From positions 3,044,652-3,108,651 of the forward strand of contig NZ_KE386569.1 in assembly GCF_000427625.1 (NCBI RefSeq): 64,000 bases of DNA, given 5' to 3'. This DNA is from Methylobacter luteus IMV-B-3098. Its GTDB lineage: Bacteria > Pseudomonadota > Gammaproteobacteria > Methylococcales > Methylomonadaceae. Position 1 is the stretch's first letter, and the number at the start of each line of letters is the position of its first letter. Positions 10,481 through 18,855 of the stretch are shown here, one piece after another. The notes below the pieces were generated by a model, which saw only the letters and a program-made list of their open reading frames with translations, had not been told where the DNA came from and made no database searches. The position numbers were made by a program, and so were the translations under genes.

Positions 10481-11581
10481 ATGAAAATTGGCATTCCTAA
10501 AGAAACTAAGGAAAAAGAAAGCCGGGTTGCGATTACACCTGAAGGTGCGAAGTATCTGATTCAAAAAGGGCATTCTGTTCTGGTTGAGATCGATGCCGGA
10601 TTAGGGTCCGGGTTCAGTAATGAACAATATGAGCAGGCAGGTGCGAAGCTGGTTTCTACAGCTTCTGCCTGGGCTGTTGATATGGTTGTGAAAGTCAAGG
10701 AGCCTCTGGAATCCGAATATCGATATCTGGATAGCCAAATTGTCTTTACTTTTTTTCATCTGGCCGGAGTGTCACCAGAGTTGACCCTGGAGTTACTGAG
10801 GAAAGGGACAACTGCAATTGCTTATGAGACGCTGGAAGATGAACAAGGGCGATTACCAATTCTTGCTCCGATGAGCGCTGTTGCAGGCAATATGGCAACA
10901 CTGATGGGCAGTTATTACCTTGCTAAATTCAATCAGGGCAAAGGAATACAGTTAGGCAAAGTATTAGGCAGACGATTTGGCAAGGTTGTCATTATTGGTG
11001 ATGGTGTGGTTGGTCAACATGCTGCGCAAGTTGCCTGTGCGATGGGGGCTGATGTATTTGTTGCAGGTATTGACCTAGACGCAATGCATAAACTGAAAAT
11101 GACAATATTGCCGGAAGTGAACTTTTTTCTGTCCAATAAGGAAAATATTGGAAAGCACATCATAGACGCTGATTTAGTAGTAGGTGCTGTGCTTTGCCGC
11201 GGAGCCAAGGCACCTAAAATAATCAGCGAAGATATGATAAAGTCAATGGCTGAGGGTTCGGTTGTTGTTGATGTCAGCATTGACCAGGGAGGATGTATAG
11301 AGACATCAAGGCCCACAACTCACTCGGATCCGGTCTTTATAAAGCATGGCGTGATTCATTACTGCGTAACTAATATGCCTGGAGCTTATCCAAGAACATC
11401 AACTATCGCATTAGTTGATGCTACGCTGCCGTATATTGCGAAAATAGCGGATGCTGAGAGGTCATCTTTAAAGTTTGATAATGAGCTCGCCAAGGCAATT
11501 AATGTATTTGACGGTAAAATCACATGCAAAGCGGTGGCCGAAGGGCTGGAAATGATGGACCAGTATCAACCGTTAAATTAG
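10481..11581 (+). CDS. ald: Alanine dehydrogenase
   Basis: NAD-dependent L-alanine dehydrogenase, interconverting alanine with pyruvate and ammonia; in methanotrophs it takes part in ammonia assimilation. The N-terminus MKIGIPKETKEKESRVAITP is the family signature, so the ATG at 10481 is chosen rather than the in-frame TTG at 10472. VKVKEP holds the substrate-binding Lys, FHLAG the catalytic His, and VVIIGDGVVGQHAAQVA the Rossmann loop. The 366-aa length fits. It is the last backbone gene before the tRNA. Confidence 0.95.
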   Translation: MKIGIPKETKEKESRVAITPEGAKYLIQKGHSVLVEIDAGLGSGFSNEQYEQAGAKLVSTASAWAVDMVVKVKEPLESEYRYLDSQIVFTFFHLAGVSPELTLELLRKGTTAIAYETLEDEQGRLPILAPMSAVAGNMATLMGSYYLAKFNQGKGIQLGKVLGRRFGKVVIIGDGVVGQHAAQVACAMGADVFVAGIDLDAMHKLKMTILPEVNFFLSNKENIGKHIIDADLVVGAVLCRGAKAPKIISEDMIKSMAEGSVVVDVSIDQGGCIETSRPTTHSDPVFIKHGVIHYCVTNMPGAYPRTSTIALVDATLPYIAKIADAERSSLKFDNELAKAINVFDGKITCKAVAEGLEMMDQYQPLN

Positions 11582-11614
11582 TTTTTTAAGATTCTTTAGA
11601 ATTTTCTTCCTAAA

Positions 11615-11690
<76 letters not shown>

Positions 11691-12197
11691 ATAAAAACAA
11701 AGGCTTATAAAAACATTGCTTAATCTTTGTTCTTTTTGAGTCACCATAAAGTCACCATAAGAATAAAAAAGCGGCTTAAATCGATGGAAGGTTTGTCGTT
11801 AATTTTGTTCAATACTGATGGCATTCATTGCCGGGGAATCGATTATAAAAAACGAAACGCGTTTCGCTTTTGGCGATACTAAAATGATACATTGACGGCA
11901 ATGTGTCCCTTGTTGTCTGTCGCATTTTGAATCTCTGTATGTCCACTTCGTAACTAACTTCAGGCAATCGCACTTGTCATCATCGCCATGACCAAGCGGA
12001 TGCTTTCTTGTAGCAATTGCTTCCTGTTGAGCGAAACCGTATTTCCGGTCTGCTGGTCAAGAGAGCATTGTCTCCCTCTAATAATCTCGCGGTGCGTTCA
12101 AACAAAAAACGGTATTGGGCAAATAGTATAGAAACTGGTGCTAGCAACAGCTAAGCACGGACACGCGAATCGATTTTAAGCTTTTCCACTGCTACGG
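11691..12197. other. Left end of the element, no gene seen
   Basis: About 500 bp without a supportable gene. It contains an arm-type repeat (11737-11760), matching one beside the integrase, and a 14-bp perfect palindrome CGAAACGCGTTTCG at 11853-11866 of unknown role. Confidence 0.5.
11737..11760 (+). repeat. Arm-type direct repeat, left copy
   Basis: TGAGTCACCATAAAGTCACC and on to 11760: two tandem GTCACCATA units 10 bp apart. The same pair, with one base change in the spacer, is found at 47486-47508 in the same orientation. Likely integrase arm-binding sites. Confidence 0.65.
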
Positions 12198-12353
12198 TTA
12201 TTTTTTGAACCAGCCAACTATGGAATTAATAAACGAGATTCCGCTGTTATCCTGTTTAGTGTTACGGGCTTTTAGGATTACATCAATACGCCTAGACGCT
12301 AAGGCCTTCATGGCTTTAATTTTCTTTGCAATTTCTTCCTCAGAAGCGCTCAT
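12198..12353 (-). CDS. Small protein, last gene of the stator-like operon
   Basis: A 51-aa reading frame not previously recognisable by length alone. It starts at an ATG 14 bp inside the end of the upstream gene, with a GAGG ribosome site about 7 bases before it, and ends in INSIVGWFKK. The N-terminal half is a charged, probably helical segment (SEEEIAKKIKAMKALASRRI). The overlapping start continues the pattern of all other junctions in this operon, which is the main reason to believe it. No family recognised. Confidence 0.6.
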   Translation of the reverse strand: MSASEEEIAKKIKAMKALASRRIDVILKARNTKQDNSGISFINSIVGWFKK

Positions 12354-13293
12354 TTAGAACCTCATAGCTATAAAAGCTTTGCTGGAGAATCCTCTCTTTG
12401 AGCTTATAGTTATCTTTTTCCTGTTGGCCTGTTTGGTCGTAGATACGAACAAAAAAACGACAATTATGATCTTTGCTCCATTTTAATAAATCTTCAGTCT
12501 GCTTCGAAAAAGTGCTTGGAGAAATCTCACTATCAAATGTTATATTCTGAATAGGCAGCAGTGATTGCTCCTCTTGACGATGGGGGAGTTTGCGATCACG
12601 GATAATGTACCCATTTGATTTTAGAGCCACATCAAATATGTAATCGATTTTACCATTGGGCGCGACCCAACACGGCGGGTATTCAGTTCCTCGGCCTCCT
12701 AGCCTTTGAGTAAGATTGAGAATCTGGCCTTTCAGGGTCTCATTTTCCTTTTCAAGTGTGTGGTTCTGGCTAATCAAATCCGTTGATTCATTTAAGGCCT
12801 TAAGAGTAGATTTGACGTCGCTTGGTGCAATCGGAGGAGTTTGGTTTTTGGCAAACTCCTTCATCTCTTTACCAAGGATTGCATCTTGGGCTAATTCTTC
12901 GACAGAGATTTGAGGTGAATCCTTGGATTTTTCTAAAAGCTTTTTCAGTTCCTTATAGCTTTCAAGTTCGGCACGAAGTTTCTCAAGCTCACGCTTGACG
13001 ACAGCCAATTCCTTTGAGTTTTGGATAGCCATCCTGATTTCTTTGAATTGTTCATCAATGGTTTGTGCATTAGGGAATGCCCGCCTGATTTCTTGAATTA
13101 GAAGTGCAGAGTCAACAGAAAGCGAGCCTGACACCTGAACGAGTGCTTTAATGCGCTCTTCTTTGGAAACGATGGTTGCGCCAAGAGCCATCAAGATCGC
13201 AAACAAAATCAAAATCATGATCTCGGCCATCGTGAACCCAAGAACAAGCCCGCGACGATAGGAGCGATCCTGTCGTGAATTGGTGTGTTGCAT
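12340..13293 (-). CDS. MotB/ExbD/ZorB-like stator subunit with coiled coil
   Basis: A 317-aa protein with a short basic cytoplasmic N-terminus, one membrane helix (about residues 16-42), a long coiled coil (about 80-200) and a C-terminal globular domain (about 210-317). The helix reads LGFTMAEIMILILFAILMAL. It aligns with the MotB helix pattern A-D-F-M, with Glu24 in place of the proton-accepting Asp. No clear OmpA peptidoglycan-binding motif is visible, unlike MotB or ZorB. It abuts the MotA/ExbB-like gene by a 1-base overlap, the usual order of stator pairs. Role as a proton-driven stator subunit is inference from topology, the carboxylate and the neighbour. Confidence 0.65.
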   Translation of the reverse strand: MQHTNSRQDRSYRRGLVLGFTMAEIMILILFAILMALGATIVSKEERIKALVQVSGSLSVDSALLIQEIRRAFPNAQTIDEQFKEIRMAIQNSKELAVVKRELEKLRAELESYKELKKLLEKSKDSPQISVEELAQDAILGKEMKEFAKNQTPPIAPSDVKSTLKALNESTDLISQNHTLEKENETLKGQILNLTQRLGGRGTEYPPCWVAPNGKIDYIFDVALKSNGYIIRDRKLPHRQEEQSLLPIQNITFDSEISPSTFSKQTEDLLKWSKDHNCRFFVRIYDQTGQQEKDNYKLKERILQQSFYSYEVLNERF

Positions 13294-14726
13294 TATGATT
13301 TAATCTTTTGCGCTTGTTCTGTCACGGTTTCCAATTGGAGGCGCGCAGTAATTTCGTCAATCATTTCATTCAAGCCAGTATGGACTTGAATGGTTGATTT
13401 ACGTGATTTCTCTAGTTCTTTTTCTAATTCTCCTGAATGCTTTCGAACAGTCGCAAGGATGGTTTCTGCTGAAGTCGCCAGTTCTTGAATCGTGAGTATC
13501 TCCTGTCCTTTAATCTCATCAATGGATTGTCCGATGGTTTTTTGGACTTCTGTTCCCTTCTGAGAGATAACAACAATAGCCGCATCTACCTCGGATTGCC
13601 ATGAACCAATCAGGGAAGATAACGCGGTCGAGGTACCGCTTAATGATTGTTTAATTTCGTTGAGAGCTTGGGCATGCTCTTGAGTGAGCTTCTGAGCTTC
13701 TGCGACTGTCTGAGTTATAGACATGAAAATACCATTGCCAAGTTCAGCAGACTTGCTAAGTGTCACCATGTTTTCTTGGGCTTGCACGGCTACAGCATTC
13801 AACGCAGATACATTCTGTTCAAGAACAGTGGAGCTATCTAATGCGTTCTCGATAGCTTTTGTAAGTCTTGCAAGCACCTTTCCATCACCGCTTGCCCTCT
13901 TATTAATTGCTTCTCCTGCTTCTTTAATAGCGTCCATGGCTGGAGCGATTTTGGTCGTGATCAAATCTGTCGGAGCCTCAATACTCTCAACACGTTTAAG
14001 GAGGGATTCTATAGCGGTCACCATTCCACTGGACGTTGTGTTGAGTTGCTCAGTATTCAGAGTAAAGCTGTCGAGCGTTTTGCTCATTCGAACGCCAAGC
14101 ATTTCGGCAACGTCCCCGAACTTGGCAGCACTTTGGCTCATGGCATCGGAGGCTTCTTGGGAAACGGTCTGCAATCCTTCTGCAATAGATTGCCTTGTCG
14201 CACGGCCAAAATGATTCATGTCCAGCGTGATCTGGTCGAGTTCTGTTCGTAGGCGAGTAGCCGCATTCGCCAGTTCCATTCTAGCTTCCGCTTCAACATC
14301 CACAATATCATGGCGCATTTGATTAAACAAAATACGCAGCATTAGCCCCAAAATAGTCGTGGCGAGGGCTATCCCAAAACTATTAATAATGGGGTCAATG
14401 CTTGCTGTCGCGGAAGATTCCTCTGATGCTGAGGTGAAATTGTAAAGCGCATACGAAAGACTGACGAGAGTGTAAAGAAACCCTAGATAATAAAGATTAT
14501 CTCCTGATTGATCTTCGCTGAGCCGACGTTCTCGAACTTTGGCCAATATAGCGGCGTAAGCCAGCATTAAAACAACAAGGAACGCTGTTACATACATCTG
14601 CTGAAATTGATAAATTTTAAGACTTATAATGCCAATAGTCCCAATGATAAATACAAGGCCAAACATATATCTATCATAAAAACTCTGCACAGGATTCAGT
14701 CTTGGTGCACGCATCTTATCTGTCAT
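13293..14726 (-). CDS. MotA/ExbB/ZorA-like proton-channel protein with long coiled-coil tail
   Basis: A 477-aa protein: four predicted membrane helices in the first ~165 residues and then about 300 residues of heptad-rich helix. The third and fourth helices (LGFLYTLVSL and FGIALATTILGLMLRI) match the MotA/TolQ/ExbB pattern of G-rich helix and A-L-x-T-T-x-x-G-L. The long cytoplasmic tail is the hallmark of ZorA rather than MotA or ExbB. The ATG at 14726 (MTDKMRAP) is preferred over a TTG at 14747; it overlaps the upstream gene by 11 bp. The tail could couple channel activity to a cytoplasmic effector; that is inference. Confidence 0.72.
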   Translation of the reverse strand: MTDKMRAPRLNPVQSFYDRYMFGLVFIIGTIGIISLKIYQFQQMYVTAFLVVLMLAYAAILAKVRERRLSEDQSGDNLYYLGFLYTLVSLSYALYNFTSASEESSATASIDPIINSFGIALATTILGLMLRILFNQMRHDIVDVEAEARMELANAATRLRTELDQITLDMNHFGRATRQSIAEGLQTVSQEASDAMSQSAAKFGDVAEMLGVRMSKTLDSFTLNTEQLNTTSSGMVTAIESLLKRVESIEAPTDLITTKIAPAMDAIKEAGEAINKRASGDGKVLARLTKAIENALDSSTVLEQNVSALNAVAVQAQENMVTLSKSAELGNGIFMSITQTVAEAQKLTQEHAQALNEIKQSLSGTSTALSSLIGSWQSEVDAAIVVISQKGTEVQKTIGQSIDEIKGQEILTIQELATSAETILATVRKHSGELEKELEKSRKSTIQVHTGLNEMIDEITARLQLETVTEQAQKIKS

Positions 14727-15567
14727 TTTGACACCCGTTGCTTTCAACTAAGACACAAAAATAGGCAGTTTGAGCGCCTTGTTCTGCAAATATCCGTTGC
14801 CAAAGTTCAGCAAGCTTTGAGCGATTTAGAGCGTTGTCCCGCATGAGCATCCAAACACTAATATCTATATCTCGCAAGTCGCTTTTCATTCGTTCAAATG
14901 ATTTGTTTTGGATGAATGTGTCTGTCGCTGGTGCCCTTCGATAGAGGGAAAGGTTGGGTGTATGTTGCATGAGGTCGGAAACAATAATGAGCTTTTTAGG
15001 TTTATCGCGAAGAGACGGTTCAGATAAGCTTGTCAGCACAACCGACTGAATGCTTTCCATAATGGGAGATTCTTTTTCTGGTGAGGCCTCAAGCAGCTGA
15101 GAGATTTCACGCTCAAGAGGCTGGCCAAAACCTTCCTGCCATATTTGCTCAACGTGGCGAGGGTTGCCAGTAAGTGGGCCGATTTCATCCCCGTGCCCCG
15201 GGTTACAGAGAGAGACAACGGGTTTTAGAAGACTAGACTGAGTGCTATGGATAAAGTAAAGGTCTAGGCGCCCATGCAAGGGGATGGAATCTCGTAGACT
15301 CTGAAACGAGGTTAGAAAAGCTTGTTTTTGCTGGATGGAAAGGTTGTCAGTCGCATCAATCAATAATGCAGTTATGCTAGTTACTCCAGATTTTGGACAG
15401 AAGGTTTTTTTATCAATTTCGAGTGCATTTGTCCTGAGGTAGAAAGAAACACCCATGCCCACCATGGCCAAAAGCACCGCGACGATGAGCATGCGGATGC
15501 CCCACTCGTCTGCTTTCTGATCTCTCGTGTCTTTGCGGTTACGGGAATTGTGGTTACGTCGAGACAT
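14716..15567 (-). CDS. Membrane-anchored VWA-like protein
   Basis: A 283-aa protein with a basic N-terminus (MSRRNHNSRNRKD), one membrane helix at about residues 26-46 and a likely extracytoplasmic domain with a Rossmann-type beta-alpha pattern: TALLIDATDNLS, RLDLYFIHS, SPIMESIQSVV and KPKKLIIVSDLMQH. These strands sit where von Willebrand A domains place the metal-site (MIDAS) residues, but DATDN is a degenerate DxSxS. It overlaps both neighbours (14 and 11 bp). Probably an adaptor within the complex; no enzyme motif is seen. Confidence 0.6.
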   Translation of the reverse strand: MSRRNHNSRNRKDTRDQKADEWGIRMLIVAVLLAMVGMGVSFYLRTNALEIDKKTFCPKSGVTSITALLIDATDNLSIQQKQAFLTSFQSLRDSIPLHGRLDLYFIHSTQSSLLKPVVSLCNPGHGDEIGPLTGNPRHVEQIWQEGFGQPLEREISQLLEASPEKESPIMESIQSVVLTSLSEPSLRDKPKKLIIVSDLMQHTPNLSLYRRAPATDTFIQNKSFERMKSDLRDIDISVWMLMRDNALNRSKLAELWQRIFAEQGAQTAYFCVLVESNGCQNDR

Positions 15568-16990
15568 GATTCGTTTCTTTTGGGCTAAGGATTGCGTTAA
15601 TTTGTTCGATCATATTAATGGCTCGATCAAAAGCGTCCATGACATCTTTGATAGCTGATTGTATTGTTGAGCTGGCCTCCGTCATTACCTCATTGAGACG
15701 CTCATCAGAAAGAATTGGTGCGGGAAAAACCGGTGATATCCTTCTTTCGAGATGCCATGCTCGATCAAAATGTTTAGGTGGCGACGTGTTGCGTGCTTCT
15801 CGGTTCCTTGCACGATAAAAGGTTATCAATTCATGGCCACAACTCTCAAGGTGGTTTTGGTGCGCCTCAAAATTCATAAGTAAGTTCGTTCGATTGGCAA
15901 TGATTGAGTCGTGCTCTTGTCTTCGCTTAACAAGGTCATCTTTGAGTTGAGCGAGACCAGTAGAGGCAATATCTCTGGTATGCTTTAAATCCTCTAATAG
16001 GTTTGCCTTTTTATCCGCGTAGGTTTCATAGGCTCTTCGACGAAGACGATCCCAATGCCCATATTTTGGATAAGGATCGTCCATCCCAAAACCATCGATC
16101 AATGCAATAATAGCAAAAAAACAACCAACGCCGACCATCATCCATGACTTAAAGTCAGCGATATTAAAAATGTCTGCCATGAAAGATGAAACGGCTAATA
16201 TAGCCGCTTGATCTGACATTTCATTAGCAAGTGCATCCCGATAATGGGCAACGAAAATATTAAACACAAAGTTTGCAGCAAAGAAGATTGAGATCAGCAC
16301 GTTTCCAAGCAGTTTCTGGCTGATATTTTTGTGCCAAATAAATGGCACAATTTTTTGACCAAAAAACAATGCAATGCCGATATTTACAAGAGAAATAATA
16401 AACGCTTCTCCAGCGCCACCTAGTAAGCCAAACTCATTACCAACGGCCAGAAAAAACGCGTTAAATATACATTCTGCTATAAATAGAAGGGCTATAATAC
16501 CTAGGCGAAAAAGTTTTGATCGAGGATAATGTGCAGGGCGGGTAAGGTTGTTTTCAAGCCTGAAGTTTTTGAACTGGCTTGCATGCTCTTCTAAATCATC
16601 TCGTGATATTACAAGGTCATCTTGTCCCTGATGAATCTGCTCCTTAAAATCGCCTATGGCTTTTTTTGCGGCAAGAGTAACCTCTGTTAAGCGTGCTTCA
16701 ATGTTCAGGTTGGCCAGTCTTTGATTGTAGGTTGTCAGATGATCATTAAACTCATTCAGGCATCTGGCTCTTTCGGTTTCGATGAAATTTATGATCGCAC
16801 TCTCGACCTCATCAAAGTCATCACTATCGGAGCTTGGGAGTTGTTTACTGCCATTTTCTTTCGCTTTTTCATCGAGCCTAAGGTTTTTTTTTATCTTGCC
16901 TATGTCAAGAGGAAGAAATTGGCTAATTCCCGCGAGTTGAATCTGCTCGGATGATACGAGTAGGTCTTTGAGTTTTTCGAGCGTCTTCAT
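15554..16990 (-). CDS. Four-TM coiled-coil protein, first gene of the stator-like operon
   Basis: A 478-aa protein of unrecognised family. Residues 1-150 are soluble and largely helical, four membrane helices lie at about 160-184, 190-220, 227-250 and 283-302, and residues 310-478 are again charged helix. The third loop contains AHYRDAL and an aliphatic stretch before the last helix. It begins the operon with an ATG after GGGAG, and a 14-bp overlap couples it to the VWA-like gene. The two coiled-coil wings suggest a scaffold. No catalytic motif seen. Confidence 0.62.
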   Translation of the reverse strand: MKTLEKLKDLLVSSEQIQLAGISQFLPLDIGKIKKNLRLDEKAKENGSKQLPSSDSDDFDEVESAIINFIETERARCLNEFNDHLTTYNQRLANLNIEARLTEVTLAAKKAIGDFKEQIHQGQDDLVISRDDLEEHASQFKNFRLENNLTRPAHYPRSKLFRLGIIALLFIAECIFNAFFLAVGNEFGLLGGAGEAFIISLVNIGIALFFGQKIVPFIWHKNISQKLLGNVLISIFFAANFVFNIFVAHYRDALANEMSDQAAILAVSSFMADIFNIADFKSWMMVGVGCFFAIIALIDGFGMDDPYPKYGHWDRLRRRAYETYADKKANLLEDLKHTRDIASTGLAQLKDDLVKRRQEHDSIIANRTNLLMNFEAHQNHLESCGHELITFYRARNREARNTSPPKHFDRAWHLERRISPVFPAPILSDERLNEVMTEASSTIQSAIKDVMDAFDRAINMIEQINAILSPKETNHVST

Positions 16991-17505
16991 ACCTGTATCT
17001 TTGCTCCCTTAGTGTTCACCATAAGTCTTCGTTTCCTTCTGCCGCTAATACTGCGAGATTTTCCGGTATTTTTACAGCACAAAAGTTTTGATTATCGCCG
17101 ATTTCTTGGTTTCGGGCTACCCAATTGCTTGTTAGTCTTCTACTTACCGGCACAAACTCGTGCACAGAATCCCGTCATGGTTGCCGTCGAGACCGGAGAG
17201 GCCGCGGATGTTGATATAGAAGCGGGCTTCTGCGCAATTCGTCATTTGCCTACAGGTTTATTTGGTGCCCCTGGCGAACGTGCGTCCGCTTTCGAATATA
17301 GATTGGCGTGTCAATAATATGAATTTTGGAGAGTGTGAGTGGCCACATAGGGTCGATTTTTGCCTATTGGCTACCTGATTAAAGTCGGTCAAAAGCTGTA
17401 GTTAAAGGCAAAATATTTTGACGGATGAGTATGAGTTAGCAGTAAGATATTTCGATGAGTAATAACTTTTATGTTCAAGACTGAGCATCGTGCGGCAAAA
17501 ATAAA
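16991..17505. other. Intergenic region upstream of the stator-like operon
   Basis: About 500 bp between divergent genes; it must hold the promoter of the stator-like operon. An open frame at 17012-17317 has no ribosome site and no family resemblance. At 17347-17365 lies one copy of a dispersed motif (AGGGTCG plus a T run) seen again at about 20393 and 23221. Confidence 0.45.
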
Positions 17506-18034
17506 ATGGTAAATAGCAGTTCATATAGTGAAAAGGACTTAGATCAGGTTCTTAACAAGGGATTCAAGGACTCCGACTCCTTTGCAAAATGGTTTTTATC
17601 CAAAACACGATTTTCGAATCTTGACGCCAAGTATCTATGGTCTCGTGCTGATCATCCTTGGGGAAGAATACCTTTATCGGTCAATAATGAGACAACGGGG
17701 GAAACTAAAACGGTAATCAGAGAGTGAAACTGATATTTTAGTTGTCTTCGAGGTTGCTGATGACAAGCGCATTGTCCTGCATATTGAAAACAAACTGGCT
17801 AACGGCAAGTTTAATCCTGATCAACCAGCGCTTTACAAAGAAAGAGGTAATTGGTGGTTGAACAAGGAGAAATACGGTAACTATTCTGATTTTGAAACAG
17901 TTCTTGTAGCGCCCATTGAGTTCTATGAGAATAACTTTGAAGCATCAAGATGCTTTGACAAATACGTTTCGTATGAAGAAATAGCAATATTACTTCCGGA
18001 ATTTTCTGATTATTTGAATAGCCGAATAGCGTAA
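17506..18034 (+). pseudogene. PD-(D/E)XK nuclease-like gene, frameshifted
   Basis: The first 73 codons (17506-17727) end at a TGA just after GETKTVIRE. The other frame resumes at once as ESETDILVVFEVADDKRIVL and then HIENKLANGKFNPDQPALY, running to a TAA at 18032-18034. D...HIENK fits the D-x(n)-ExK core of PD-(D/E)XK nucleases. The break lies in an AGAGAG run: two more bases (AG) would fuse the frames as IRESETD. The joined protein would be about 175 aa. Inactive as read unless frameshifting or a sequencing error restores it. The neighbouring genes suggest a defence role, which is inference. Confidence 0.7.
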
Positions 18035-18101
18035 TCGAGCGAAGCATACGAGTTACTCGTGCCTTATGCGAATTAGCACAACGTTATGAGATTAAGGAAA
18101 T

Positions 18102-18737
18102 ATGGATATTAACGACATTTTGACGCGATCGGCTGCGCTAGAAGAGAAGTTGGCTGACTTGTTTGCTCTGAGGTTATATGACAATTCTGACAAGATACTC
18201 TCAAGTAGAATCATGTGTGGTGTTGCATTCGAACATGCAGAGAGCGCGAAAATACTTATCGCTTCCGGAAACTTTACTTCCGCTACCTGCCTTGTGCGTC
18301 TGCAATATGAGGCTCTAGTTCGAGCAATGTGGCTTTTATATGCGGCGCCAGATCTTTCGGCATCGAAGCTTATGAGTGAACTTACGCAGGAATCCGCAAA
18401 GAGGGCAGACAAGTTACCCATGCTGAGCGAGATGCTGAAAAATCTCGAAGGCAAAGCGCCTAAAGAAGCTATGGATTCGCTCTTCGAGTTCAAAGAATAT
18501 TCATGGAAGCCATTAAGCTCATATGTCCATGGTGGAATTCATGCGGTAAACCGGCATGGCAGAGGGTATCCTATACCTCTTTTGTGCCAATTATTAAAAG
18601 CCTCAAATGGAGTCTCTGTAATGGTTGGTATGTTATTAGTAGTTCTTTCGGGTGATAACAAGCAATTAGGAAAAATGCCGGCAATTCAGAGAGAGTTTTT
18701 CGATTGCTTGCCCGACTTTAAAGAGCAAATCGCATAA
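18102..18737 (+). CDS. DUF6988-like helical protein
   Basis: A 211-aa all-helical protein resembling the DUF6988/DUF5677 group. The segment FEHAESAKILIASGNFTSATCLVRLQYEALVRAMWLL, with its helix of spaced R and E residues, is the part that resembles that family, followed by YVHGGIHAVNR. These proteins are common in islands and beside defence genes but have no proven activity. It follows the broken nuclease gene by 67 bp on the same strand. Confidence 0.6.
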   Translation: MDINDILTRSAALEEKLADLFALRLYDNSDKILSSRIMCGVAFEHAESAKILIASGNFTSATCLVRLQYEALVRAMWLLYAAPDLSASKLMSELTQESAKRADKLPMLSEMLKNLEGKAPKEAMDSLFEFKEYSWKPLSSYVHGGIHAVNRHGRGYPIPLLCQLLKASNGVSVMVGMLLVVLSGDNKQLGKMPAIQREFFDCLPDFKEQIA

Positions 18738-18855
18738 CAAAGCTATTCAATAAGACGCAGCAAAGCTTCTATCTCTGCTGCTGGCGCTAAAACTATCACT
18801 GTACAAAATTAATATCCACCTTTTCACCGTCCGGTTCACGCCCTGAGTTAGTCCG

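Noticed and set aside
17012..17317. 101-aa frame upstream of the stator-like operon
   Set aside because: No ribosome site, odd composition, lies in the probable promoter region.
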